Assembly (NCBI GenBank): GCA_035772735.1 | Contig: JASDFA010000027.1 | Coordinates: 68,578,001-68,642,000, forward strand | Source of the DNA: Datura wrightii | Taxonomy: Eukaryota; Streptophyta; Magnoliopsida; Solanales; Solanaceae | Direction: 5' to 3' | Length of the DNA: 64,000 bases | Part shown: positions 1-10,356 of the stretch, one piece after another | Numbering within the stretch: position 1 is the first letter of the stretch | Layout of the letters: the number at the start of each line of letters is the position of its first letter | Made by a program: the position numbers and the translations under genes | The notes under the pieces: generated by a model | What the model was told of the DNA's origin: nothing | The model's database searches: none | What the model saw: only the letters and a program-made list of their open reading frames with translations

Positions 1-1058
1 CAGAAAGCTAAGAATATCCTGGTCCACATCTATCGGCACCCGCAGGCAAGTAATGCAGCGCCCCAGAAGGGCATCAGTATAATATGTACTGAATATGTAA
101 GAGAGTAACAATAAATACCATAATGAACTAAAATAAAACTGAATGTAACTAAAAGAAAGGAATAAAGTTAATACCTGAATAGCTGAACTTCCTGCTGTCT
201 AATCTATCTGTAACTAATGCAAAGAAGAACCTTACCTGGCCCCATAAGCCAGAAGGTACAACCAGTAGAGAATAACCCACCCGGGGCCCCCATAAACCCT
301 GACGAGTACAATTCATCTATATACCCCTAAAAGGCCACACTGAGTCAACTAGTAACTATAGCCGTCCTACCAGTCCCATGGGTCTGCAACTGAGCCCGTT
401 CAGCCCTTGAACTATAGTTGTGTCTGAGTTTAGTGGACTCCTGATATCTGCACCCCAGGCACCAGGCTCGACGGGGGTGTGGTGTTGATACGACCTATAA
501 TAGTCCAGCCATGGAATGGACTATATGAGGACCTGGGACCCCATCTTCGTCCCTCGCGGATGGCATACCTGTCCTTGGAGAGACGTCATCTCGCCCCTGC
601 TGAGCGTTGACACAGCTAGTAACCCCAGGGTTGGTTATGGAGGGATATACAAGGCAAGGTCAAGCATAAACTAAACATAGAAAACTGGTCTCAGCTAATA
701 ACAACAGCTAATCACAATAGATATCCTTCTGCCTCTGTTACTGGGATTCAAATTGAGTTATCATGCTAAAGGAACTAACTTGCCTAAGGATTCGCCTTAA
801 CATACCTGGATTGCCAATTTCTGATTAATTGGCGAGTACCGTATTCAATAGTCCTCTCCAACTCTAATCATATTACTGAGAGAATGAGACTATTTTAATA
901 CTCAATTCGGCTGAAAATAATAACTTTTAATACTAATATTAACTATACTTCAGCTTAACAAAATATGGTAGAAAACATATAATTTCCCGAGAGTTCAGAA
1001 GGGGGAAATGCTTACCTGAAGCATATGATCATATAAAAATCTGTCTGCAGAAATTCCG
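1..1058 (-). mobile_element. Left visible part of an older Tekay-like LTR (A')
   Basis: Read on the minus strand, this matches the middle and 3' part of element A's own LTRs. For example the run at 960-1053 parallels the segment of A beginning GTAAGCATTTCTCCCTTC near 1590. The same LTR continues at 12407 after element A, so A inserted into it in the opposite direction. The LTR runs off the left edge, so I cannot tell whether it is a solo LTR or the 5' LTR of a full element. It differs clearly from A's LTRs, so it is an older member of the family. No coding content is seen. Confidence 0.85.
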
Positions 1059-1317
1059 TGTTACACCCCGTAAGTTTCTAACATTTAGTCGACCAATTCG
1101 TATGTTAGTTAAGAGTTTTAGAGTGCAATATGTGTGAGAAAAGGGCCCCCGGAAAGGGTGAACGAGCACGGAGATGGAACTGTGTGGGAGAAGGCCGGGC
1201 CAGCTGCCCAAAGGGGCAACGTGGCACGGACCTTTCTCCTCCGCGTTGGGCCCCGTGGCACGCCCGTATAACGGCGCGTTGGGGTCCGTGCCACGTTGTG
1301 CTGTCCACCGCCTCAAG

Positions 1318-1326
1318 TATATATAA
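1318..1326 (+). promoter_or_regulatory. TATA box in the 5' LTR of A
   Basis: TATATATAA lies about 260 bp inside the LTR, just after a GC-rich stretch with repeated GTGGCAC/GTGCCAC words. The same box occurs at the same place in the 3' LTR. Position and sequence fit the U3 promoter of the element; activity is not implied. Confidence 0.6.
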
Positions 1327-1975
1327 GTCTCACCTTTTGATTTTTATTTCATTCCATCTTTTAAACTCGACCAGCTGAGGGTTAGGACAAAGAGAATCAA
1401 TAATTTCCTTTTGTTTATGACGCAAAACGCTATCCAAATCAAAATTAACTTCGGGTATCAAAGCATAAGGATGCAGGGAGTATTTCTATGGAGTTAGTTT
1501 CGTGAAATTCTCTCAGAGAATCGTAACTCCGCAGAGCTGAAGTTATTGGAATTTCTCCAAACTACTGTCAATACAATCCCAGGCTTAAAGTAAGCATTTC
1601 TCCCTTCTAGATTCTCGAGAAATTATGAGTTTTGGATCGCGATCCATCAAGTTGAAATATAGTTAATATTTATATATAATGTTATCATTTTCTCCGAATT
1701 TAGTCTTGAAATTAGCCTCATTCATCCAATTATATGATTTCAATTGGGAAGAGTTGATGAATATGAATTGGAACTTACCAGTTAATCAGAAACTGGCAAT
1801 CTAGGTAAGTTAAGGTAGTTCCTTCGGCAAGTTAGTTCCTATGGTATTATAACTAAGTCTAAATCCCAGTAAGAGAATCAAAAGTACGTAATCAAAATAG
1901 TTTTCATTATTAGCTGAGGCTAGTATTCTACGTTGTGTTGGGATTTGATTTGTCTATATAGCCTCTGTGACCAAC

Positions 1976-4358
1976 TGTCACACCCCACCTTGGGGGGTAT
2001 GACAGGCACCTGGTGCCTGCTAGACCCTGGCTCTATTTCAAGAAATGAACCGACTATATAGCGGCTGTAAATACAGCCCTCGGCCGATTAGGCCTATAGC
2101 CACCTGCAAAGCACAACAGCTAACCAGAACCATGACACTACTATTCACATTTGTGACCGACAAGGTCACTAACTATAACCAGAAGAAGGCCCCACACGGC
2201 CAACATCAACAACTAAACACATATATACATGCACGGCCCCACACGACCGGCTCCACCAGCACAAGAAACATCAGACTGCAAGCCTCTAGGAAGTAATAAT
2301 AGAATGGTCGGGACAGGGCCCCGACCTACCCGTACTATACAACAAAAGAAAATGAAATACACCTCTGAATATCAAGCTCCGGATGACAGGAGTTGATAAC
2401 TCTGCGCTGGCTAGGATCACGAGGGATCAGCTCCTCGTCTGTGAGTACCTGCAGGCAAGCAATGCAGCACCCCACGGGTGTCAGTACCACAGGTACTGAG
2501 CATGTAAAGCAAACTGAAATATACAACTGAAATGGATAGTAACAATAACATGACATATAAGCAGGAATTAGCTGAGTCTATCTGGCTGAGGCTAACTGGG
2601 GAGAGTTTACCTATTCTAAAACTAAACTGGGAGTACCTGACGACGTGTCGTCCTATTGTCTATCAGTATCTAACAGCACATATAGATATACATATAAATA
2701 CACGTAATAGCTGACCGACCCCCATAAGCCGGAAGGTGTCAACCAACAGAACATTCTATTTAGCCCTACCCGGGTCTAAACAAACCAAAAATAAGTCACT
2801 CCACTCATCTCATAAATGTGAGCTCCTCCTACCGGCTCCCTTGGGTATGTAGCTCGGGCCTTGGCCTCTGATAATAAACTGTGTCTAAGTCCGAAGACTC
2901 CTGCCTCTGGGCGCAAGTGCGCAACGGGGTAATCTGCCGCTGTATCTGTGACTGAAACTGCCCCTGGGTGCAAGCACGCAACAGGGTAATTTTATAAAAA
3001 TCTATATCTGTAACTGCCCCCGGCCACAAGTGCACACAGAGTAATCTGCCCCTATAAACAGGGTAATCTGGCTCTGTGCAGAGTAAACTGAACTGCCCCT
3101 GCAAGCAGGGTAATCTGGACCGTATTATCATGGTGGTCGGCCATCATCGTCCTCTAGGCGGACGACATCGCCCAGCTGGTGGAAGTATCTGAATCTGGTA
3201 TCGACACAGCTATAACCTAGGGGCGGTGGGGATGCTAAAGGGTGCCCACATGCCATAACAAGTCTCAACATGCAAAACACATACACAGCAAGCATGCTCA
3301 AATGAAAAATACTAATCATATTCTCCTCTTTTATTTCAAGGCCAGTCCGTATTAAACAACTGATGCTATATTCTATTTTACACTGTTTCTAATTGTTGGG
3401 CTAACTGCTACCTGACTTTTATCTGTTTCTAGAGCTATATCTGTATCTGGAGCTATTTCTATATCTGATTACTGATCTGGTTATATCTGGATATAACTCA
3501 ATAACATAGAACATGCCATCTATAACTGGATATAGCTCAATGATATAAAATGTGCCATCTATTACCGGATACAGTCTCCACAAATGTAATACATACTATC
3601 TGAAATCATCTAACTATCTGTTATTCTGATTATCCCATGATACGTAATGATATACTAGCATGCTTGCTGGAAATTGTACTGAAATCGTTCCTGTACGCTG
3701 GGTATCTATCAATAGCCTTTATTCTATTTATTTTCTAGATTGTACTTTTTGGCTTGCCGAAAGAATAACTTTACATACCTGGTTTCTGAGTACCTGACTG
3801 ACCGATGTGATTTCCGTCGGTACTTCTGCTGTTTCTCCCAACTACATTCATATACATATCAATTAGAACTAAATACATTAATATCCGGGAGAAATTATCA
3901 CTTTTGATATATATATTTATCCCAAACTTTAACCTTTCGGCAAACGGTCGAAAACTCGTTATTTCTCGATAGTCCAGAAGGGATAAATGCTCATTGCAAC
4001 GCTAGGAACACATCGGTACTAATTTAAAGCAATTCTATTTACTTTACCTCGGTAGCACGACGTTTCGCCGGCCAAATTTCACGAAACCAACTCCGTAGGA
4101 TTTCTCTCTGCAGCTTTATACCTCGGTATCTAAGCCGGAACGGAGTTTAGACCGCGTTTCACAGCGTAATTGGAAGGAATTATATATATATATAATATGG
4201 GTATGCCTTCAAATTGGCTTAACCCCCCTGTTTGCTGGAAATCTATTGATATAAGGGAAAAAACCGACTTTTCCCAATTTTTTTTTGCTTGCCTTCTAAA
4301 TCCCTTAACCAATATGCCATTAGGATATTTATTCATTTAAAATTTACGGGGTGTTACA
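1976..4358 (-). mobile_element. Solo LTR (S) inserted in the 5' LTR of A
   Basis: This 2383-bp segment interrupts a stretch that is continuous in A's 3' LTR (near 11271). It is flanked by CCAAC at 1971-1975 and 4359-4363. On the minus strand it begins TGTAACACCCCG and ends GGGTGTGACA. It contains no gag or pol, so it is a solo LTR left by recombination between the two LTRs of a full element. The plus-strand LTR K at 60373 is a relative: both carry the GATGATGGCCGACCACC segment and the block of GGGTAATCTG-like repeats. It is the youngest insertion in this nest. Confidence 0.93.
2890..3125. repeat. Degenerate short tandem repeat inside LTR S
   Basis: Words of the type CTGCCCCT...CAGGGTAATCTG recur about six times with variable spacing, for example near 2930, 2960, 3045 and 3105. 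A related block appears in the opposite orientation in LTR K (about 61760-61960), so the array belongs to this LTR family and did not arise here. Confidence 0.55.
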
Positions 4359-5555
4359 CCAACCCCAAGGTTACTAGCTGTGTCGACGCCCGCTAGGGGC
4401 GAGATGATGTCGCTCCAGAAAGAGCGGCATGCCGTCTGCAAGGGACGAAGATGGGGTCCCAAGTCCTCATAGAGTCCATTCCATGACTGGACTATTATTC
4501 ATACATTGTATCGGCACCACACCACCGACGAGCCTGGTTCCCGAGGGTCCAGATATCAAGAGTCCACTGGACTCAGACACAACTACAATCAGGAGCCGAG
4601 CGGGCTCAATTGCAGACCCAGGGGGCTGGCAGGACGGCTATAGCTGCCAGTATGACCCGTTATGACCTTGATAGGGGTATATAGATTGATTTGCACTCAC
4701 CGGAGCTTATGGGGGCCCCAGGTGGGTTGTTCTGTGCTGGTTGTACCTTCCGGTTTATGGGGGCCAGTTAAGGTTCTTTTTTGCTTTAGTTATTGATAGA
4801 CTAGATAATAGAGAATCCAGATACTCAGGTATGACTTCTATCCCTTTTATTTCAGTCATTTTCATTTCTATCTTTTATATTCAGTTATTTACAGTTATTT
4901 CCTTACATACTCAGTACATGTTGCACTAACGCCCTTATGGGGCGCTGCATTACTTGCCTACAGGTACAGATAGAAGTGGAGCAGGTCCCTCGTAGCTTTC
5001 AGCCAGCATCATCAAAACAGTTAGCTCCTTTCTTCCAAAGCCTGTACATAGAAGGTTTACCCCTTTTGACTGTACAGTTTATGGGTAGGTCGGGGCCCTA
5101 TCCCGACCATCATATTACTCCTAGAGGCTCGCAGATTGTATATATATCCCTGTGGTTAGCTATTATTGGCCGTGTGGGGCCTATATGTGCTTCAGTTTAT
5201 GTGTTGGCCATGTAGGGCCTTGTTCAGCTGATAGATTAGACGCCTTGTCAACCACAATTTGGTGTAGCTCTTGATTTGCTTTACAGTCATAACTAGAAAT
5301 CATGGTGGTCTTGTCGGCCCGCATATGATTCCCTGTTATTGCTTATTCTGGTTAGCTTTTTTATTTCACACGTAGCTATAAGGCCTTGTCAGCCAGAGGT
5401 TGTATTTACAGTGAGATATAGCCTGTTGTTTTCTTGATGTAAGAGTCTGTTCCAGCCCTGCACCAAAAGTGCTTAAGCCCAGTCAGCTCAGTCAGTTCAG
5501 ATCCTAGTAGGCACCAGGTGCGGGTCATGCCTCCCAAGGAAGGGCGTGACAAACT

Positions 5556-5567
5556 TGGTATTAGAGC
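5556..5567 (+). other. Primer binding site of A (tRNA-iMet)
   Basis: TGGTATTAGAGC begins four bases after the 5' LTR end. It matches the complement of the plant initiator methionine tRNA 3' end at 11 of 12 bases; the one change is C to T. This is where minus-strand DNA synthesis would have been primed. Confidence 0.9.
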
Positions 5568-5764
5568 AGGTTGTATCCCAAGGAGTCTGCAAGCCGTGCT
5601 AAATAGAGTCTTGTTTATGGATGTGTTGTTTTCCACATACTATAGGCAGGAGGCGGCGAGGCATGATAGGATGGTTACTCTTCTTTCTTATCCAGTCGTG
5701 CTATAGAGTTGTACGGTATAGGATTGAATCCCCAAGCTTACCATATTCTTCTTTACACAGAGAA

Positions 5765-6629
5765 ATGGCAGACCCGCTACACCCTACAACTGGCAGGAGA
5801 TTGGATGTAGTAGTAGGAGAGGGCACTAGCAGGGATCCTCAGCCAGAGTTAGCCCGGTCTGAGGGCAATAGGGAGACTTTATCTTGGTCTCCCCAGCACT
5901 CTTCACCACGTTAGGAGCCGCTCGGAGCGGCAAATGTGATGGCACCTCCTCCAGCATTCTCTATTCTAGTACCATTGGATCAGGAGGTTAGGAGTGTTGT
6001 TATTATGTTAGCTCAGATGATGGCCACACAACGTCAGTCTGTGGTACCGGTAGTTGCAGAATCTTCAGGATGGCCTGGTAGCCGAGGGTCCAAAAGTTCC
6101 TTGCACTGTGTCCCCCGCAATTCACAGGGACAGATCAAGACGAGGACCCTCAGGATTTTCTAGACCAGTTGCATCGAGTTTTTAGGGTAATGCATGCCAC
6201 CCCCACAAAATCAGTGGAGTTAGCAGTATTTCAGTTGCAGGACATTGTGGTACTATGGTACCAGAGCTGAGAAAGGTCCCAAGGCAGAGATGTTCCTCCT
6301 CTGACTTGGCCCAGTTTCTCCGAGGCCTTCTTAGACCATCATCTACCATGAGATATCCGCCAGGCCATAGTAGATAAATTTTTGCATTTGGAGCAGGGTT
6401 CGATGAGCGTTCGAGAATATGCTATGAGGTTTGATTCCTTGACCTGATATGCACTGGCCTTTGTGAATACCATGCCAGCCAGGGTGCAATGGTCTATCAT
6501 GGGGCTAAATCCAGAATATGTAGAGACTTGTAGCATAGCTACCTTGCGAGAGGACATGGATATTGCTCGTGTACAGGCATTAGCCCATAATATTGAGGGG
6601 ATCCGGCAGAGGCCGAGGTAGGTCAGGGG
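5765..6629 (+). pseudogene. gag: gag of element A, broken
   Basis: The ATG at 5765 opens a frame starting MADPLHPTTGRRLD, which stops at 5912. Capsid-like sequence continues in shifted frames: FTGTDQDEDPQDFLDQLHRV near 6120, then LEQGSMSVREYAMRFDSLT near 6390, and LNPEYVETCSIATLREDMD near 6510. These match the retrotransposon gag capsid domain that coats the RNA in the virus-like particle. There are several in-frame stops and at least one frameshift. No CCHC zinc knuckle follows: the protease frame opens only about 80 bases after the capsid stop at about 6620, whereas B1 has several hundred bases with an intact knuckle there. The RNA-binding tail has probably been deleted. Confidence 0.85.
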
Positions 6630-6706
6630 CCTCCAGTTCAGGTACCGGTCCAAATTGTACATATGCTTTACCGAGGCGATAGGAGTCAGAGTCGTCACCA
6701 AATGTT

Positions 6707-6982
6707 GTGACAGGTATGATGGACATTTGCTCTCATTCTGTATATTCTTTGATAGACCCAGGTTCCACTTTATCTTATATTACCCCATTAGTGGCTCGGA
6801 AGTTCGGCATTACGCTGGAATTTCTTTGGCGACCTTTTTCAGTGTCTACTCCCATCGGTGATTCCACTATAGCTACAAGCGTTTACCGAGGGTGTACAGT
6901 AGAGGTCATTGGTTGCCAGACTTCAGAAAATTTGGTAGAATTAGAGATGGTTGATTTTGATGCAATTATGGGTATGGATTAG
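6707..6982 (+). pseudogene. pol: Aspartic protease remnant of A
   Basis: The frame reads MTGMMDICSHSVYSLIDPGS and later LVELEMVDFDAIMGMD before a TAG stop. Family members have a catalytic Asp followed by S/P-G-S/A-T (here LIDPGSTLSYITP) and a DFDVILGMD motif near the end of the domain; both are visible. In the living element this enzyme would cut the Gag-Pol precursor. The stop right after GMD separates it from the reverse transcriptase, so no polyprotein can be made. Confidence 0.88.
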
Positions 6983-6999
6983 CTAGCTCCATGTTATGC

Positions 7000-7990
7000 C
7001 AATGTAGAATGTTGGACCAAGATTGTCCGATTCTACTTTCCCGGGGACGCAGTACGGGAGTGGAAAGGTAGTGCGGCTACACTAAAAGGTAGGTTTATTT
7101 CCTATCTTTGGGTGAGAAAATTGATAGCAAAGGGATGCATCTATCATATTGTCAGAGTTCAGGATGTTCAAGCAGAATATATGACTCTTGAGTCCATTCC
7201 AGTAGTCAATGAATTTTCAGAGGTATTTCCAGATGCGCTACCTGGCATTCCCCCAGAATGGGAAATCGATTTTGCTATTGATTTATTACCAGATACTCAG
7301 CCCATATCTATTCCTCTGTACCGAATGGCTCCCGTTGAGCTCAGAGAGTTGAAGGAACAATTGAAAGATTTTCTAGATAAGGGATTCATCAGGTCGAGTA
7401 CTTCCCCGTGGGGAGCACCAGTCCTATTTGTGAGAAAGAACGATGGCTCTCTCTGTATGTGTATAGATTATCGATAGCTGAATAAAGTCACTATCAAGAA
7501 TAAGTACCCGCTTTCCAGAATAGACGATTTGTTTGATCAGTTACAGGGGGTGAAATATTTCTCCAAAATTGACTTAAGGTCAGGGTACCATCAGGTCCGG
7601 TTCGTGAGAGGGATATTCCAAAAATCGCTTTCAAGATCAGGTATGGCCATTTTGAGTTCCTAGTCATGTCGTTTGGACTAACGAATGATCCATTAGTGTT
7701 TATTGACTTGATGAACATCAACTTCAGGTCATATCTGGACCTATTTGTGATAGTATTTATTGATGATATTCTGGTATATTCCCGCTCAGAAGGATCATCA
7801 GGATCACCTACGAACAGTACTCCAAACTCTCAAAAATTGCCAGTTGTATGTGAAGTTTTCTAAATGTGACTTCTGGCTGAATTCAGTAGCCTTTTTGGGC
7901 CACATTATGTCAGATGCTGGCATTTAGGTGGACTCGCAGAAAATTGAAGCAGTAAAGACATGTCCTAGACCTACAACCCCGACCGAGGTA
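7000..7990 (+). pseudogene. pol: Reverse transcriptase domain of A, broken
   Basis: The frame from 7112 gives the linker and fingers: IPPEWEIDFAIDLLPDTQP, FLDKGFIRSSTSPWGAPVLF and DGSLCMCIDYR, ending in a stop at 7477. After it come LNKVTIKNKYPLSRIDDLFD and KIDLRSGYHQVR. The active-site motif FVIVFIDDILVYS is intact at about 7744-7782 but lies in a different frame from the fingers. This is the palm and fingers of a Ty3/gypsy RNA-dependent DNA polymerase. Stops and shifts make it inactive. Confidence 0.92.
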
Positions 7991-8084
7991 CGTAGTTCCT
8001 GGGTTAGCCGGGTATTACAGGAGGTTCGTGGAAGGATTTTCTACCTTAGTAGCACCTTTGACCAAGTTAACTAGAAAGCAGTAA

Positions 8085-8509
8085 AATTTCATTGGACTGA
8101 AGCATATGAACAGAGTTTTCAGGAATTTAAAAATAGACTGACCTCGGCACTGGCATTAGCCTTGCCAGAAGGATCAGAGGGTTATGCAGTGTACTGTGAT
8201 GCTTCAAGCGTCGGGTTGGGATGTGTTCTAATGCAGCATGGTAAAGTAATTGCTTACGCTTCCAGACAGCTGAAGAAGCATGAAAAGAACTACCCCACCC
8301 ATGACCTGGAATTAGTTGCGGTGATTCATGCCTTGAAAATGTGGAGGCATTATTTGTATGGCGTGCGTGTACATATTTTTACTGATCATAAAAGCCTCCA
8401 GTGTATTTTCACATTTAAAGAATTAAACCTACGGCAGTGTCGCTGGTTAGAGTTGTTGAAAGACTATGATGTGAATATTTTGTACACCCCGGAAAAGCCA
8501 ATGTTGTAG
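8085..8509 (+). pseudogene. pol: RNase H domain of A
   Basis: The sequence reads FHWTEAYEQSFQEFKNRL, then VYCDASSVGLGCVLMQHG, THDLELVAVIHALKMWRHYL and IFTDHKSLQ. The acidic residues expected for catalysis (Asp in CDAS, Glu in DLEL, Asp in TDHKS) are all present. This domain would remove the RNA strand during reverse transcription. It runs 115 residues without a stop from 8162, the best-kept enzymatic piece of A, and ends in TAG at 8507-8509. Confidence 0.92.
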
Positions 8510-8779
8510 TAGATGCTCTCAGTCGTAAGTCTATAGGGAGTTTAGCACACCTGAAGCAAGAACAACAGGGACTAGCCTGAGAATTGCATCAGTTATCCAG
8601 TTTGGCCATCCATATAATAGATTCAGGAGATAGTGGAGCAGTCATTCAGAATACGGCAGTATCGTCGTTAGTTTTGGAAGTGAAAGAACGACAGTACGAG
8701 GACCTTAATCTGGTTTAGCTCAGAGATAAGGTTCAGCAAGGGGGAGTTATAGATTTCTAGGTAACTGAAGATGGAGTTT

Positions 8780-9637
8780 TGAGATATAGGGATCTCTTTT
8801 GTGTTCCAGACGCAGTAGGACTCCGCCAGCAAATTATGGGCGAGGTGCATTATTCCCGTTACTCTCTTCATCCAAGTTCAACAAAGACGTATCATGATAT
8901 AAAAGAGATTTACGGGTGGCCGGGAATGAAAAAGGAGATAGCAGAATTTACAGCTCAATGTCCTAATTGCCAACAGTGAAAGCCGAACATCAGAAACCCG
9001 GTGGACTGACACAAGATATAGTAGTATGTGGAAATGGGAGGCGATTAATATTGACTTTGTGACAGGGTTACCTCGCACCAGGCGTAAATTTGATTCTATC
9101 TAGGTCATCGTTGATAGGTTGACAAAGTCAGCCCACTTTCTGCCAGTCAGGGTTACTTTCTCAGTCGAGGACTATGCTGAATTGTATATCAGAGAAATAG
9201 TTAGATTACATGGGGTCCCAATATCTATCATTTCCGACAGGGGAGCACAATTCACAACTATATTCTGGCAGTCTTTTCAGAGAGGTTTGGTAACCCAGGT
9301 TAATCTGAGTACATCATTCCACCCTCAAACAGATGGGCAGGCTGAACGTATAATTCAAACACTCGAGGATATGTTATGAGTGTGTGTGCTGGATTTTGGA
9401 GGTAGCTGGGATGAACACTTACCGTTCATTGAGTTTGCCTACTATAACAGTTACCATTCAGCGATTCAAATGGTGCCTTATGAGGCTTTATACGGGCGAA
9501 AATGTAGGTCCCTAGTTGGTTGGTTCGAAGTGGGAGAATCAAGGTTAATTGGGCCAGATATAATCCATCAATCCAAAGAGAAAGTGAAGCTTATCAGAGA
9601 ACGTCTGCTAACAGCTCAGAGCAGCCAGAAATCTTAA
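8780..9637 (+). pseudogene. pol: Integrase of A: zinc finger and DDE core, broken
   Basis: The HHCC zinc finger appears at about 8840-8979 (HYSRYSLHPSSTKTYHDI and QCPNCQQ), ending in a stop. The core follows with IDFVTGLPRTRRKFDSI near 9050, ISDRGAQFTT near 9230 and FHPQTDGQAERIIQTLEDML near 9320-9378, which supply the three catalytic acidic residues. A TGA at 9377 breaks the frame before VCVLDFGGSWDEHLPFIEFA and YEALYGRKCRSLVGWFEVGE. The enzyme would have joined the cDNA to host DNA. At least three stops disable it. Confidence 0.92.
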
Positions 9638-10110
9638 GCTGATACGTGGCGTAGAAACCTGTAGTTCAGTGTAGGTAACTGGGTATTTTTGAAAGTCTCT
9701 CCAATGAAACGCCTGGTGAGGTTTGGAAAAAAGGTAGGCTCAGCCAGAGATTTATTGGGCTATATCGAATACTCCGAAGAATAGGTCAGGTGGCATACAA
9801 GCTAGATTTGCCTTCAGAATTAGAATCCATTCATCTGGTTTTCCATGTGTCGATGTTATGAAAGTGCATAGGGGATCCGTCCCGAGTCATTCCAATTGAG
9901 GGCGTCCAGGTTACTGAGGAATTAGCCAATTAACAGGTTCCAGTAGCTACACTAGATCGGCGGAATTGCAGGTTCAGGACTAAAGATGTTGCCTCTGTTA
10001 AAGTATTGTGGAGGAACAAGATAAGAGAGGAAATGACTTGGGAAGCTGAGGATGACATGAAATCCAGATATCCCCATTTGTTCCAGGCTTGGCTTAGGCC
10101 GTGCAATTAA
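9638..10110 (+). pseudogene. pol: C-terminal integrase tail and chromodomain of A
   Basis: After the integrase core the frame shows FHVSM, then VTEELAN, LDRRNCRFRTKDVASVKVLW and EEMTWEAEDDMKSRYPHLF, ending in TAA at 10108-10110. The FRTKDVASVKVLWRN...EEMTWEAEDDM pattern is the divergent chromodomain that closes chromovirus polyproteins (Tekay/Del group). It is thought to guide integration to heterochromatin, which fits the nest seen here. In-frame stops occur near 9859 and 9930. Confidence 0.85.
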
Positions 10111-10344
10111 GGTACCTTTAGTATTTCAGTTATGGCTTTATGATTTGTGTGTTGTGTACAGCTCAGTTGACTATGATCTTATTGTGAAAAAGTTGTGATA
10201 GTATTGTATGAAATGCCTGTACTGGTCAGGATTTTTGGATAGTACATATTAAAGGGGAGACTCTTCCAAAAATTTTCCAAAATAAGTAATTGCAAAGTTA
10301 AGGTTCTGCTAAGTAGAAGTTAACATTCGAGGACAAATGTTCTT

Positions 10345-10356
10345 AAGGGGGGAGGA
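10345..10356 (+). other. Polypurine tract of A
   Basis: AAGGGGGGAGGA lies directly before the 3' LTR start TGTTACACCCC. It is the expected primer for plus-strand DNA synthesis. The 230 bases between the pol stop and this tract hold no open frame that I recognise. Confidence 0.9.

Larger units (their letters stand above)
1059..5551 (+). repeat. 5' LTR of element A, split by solo LTR S
   Basis: The LTR begins TGTTACACCCCG and ends AGGGCGTGACA. Without the nested LTR (1976-4358) and one copy of its CCAAC duplication it is about 2.1 kb, close to the 2045 bp of the 3' LTR. It carries a TATA box near 1318. The downstream part ends in a long U5-like region that includes CTACAGGTACAGATAG near 4960. 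It keeps a short segment after 4391 that the 3' LTR has lost. Confidence 0.92.
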
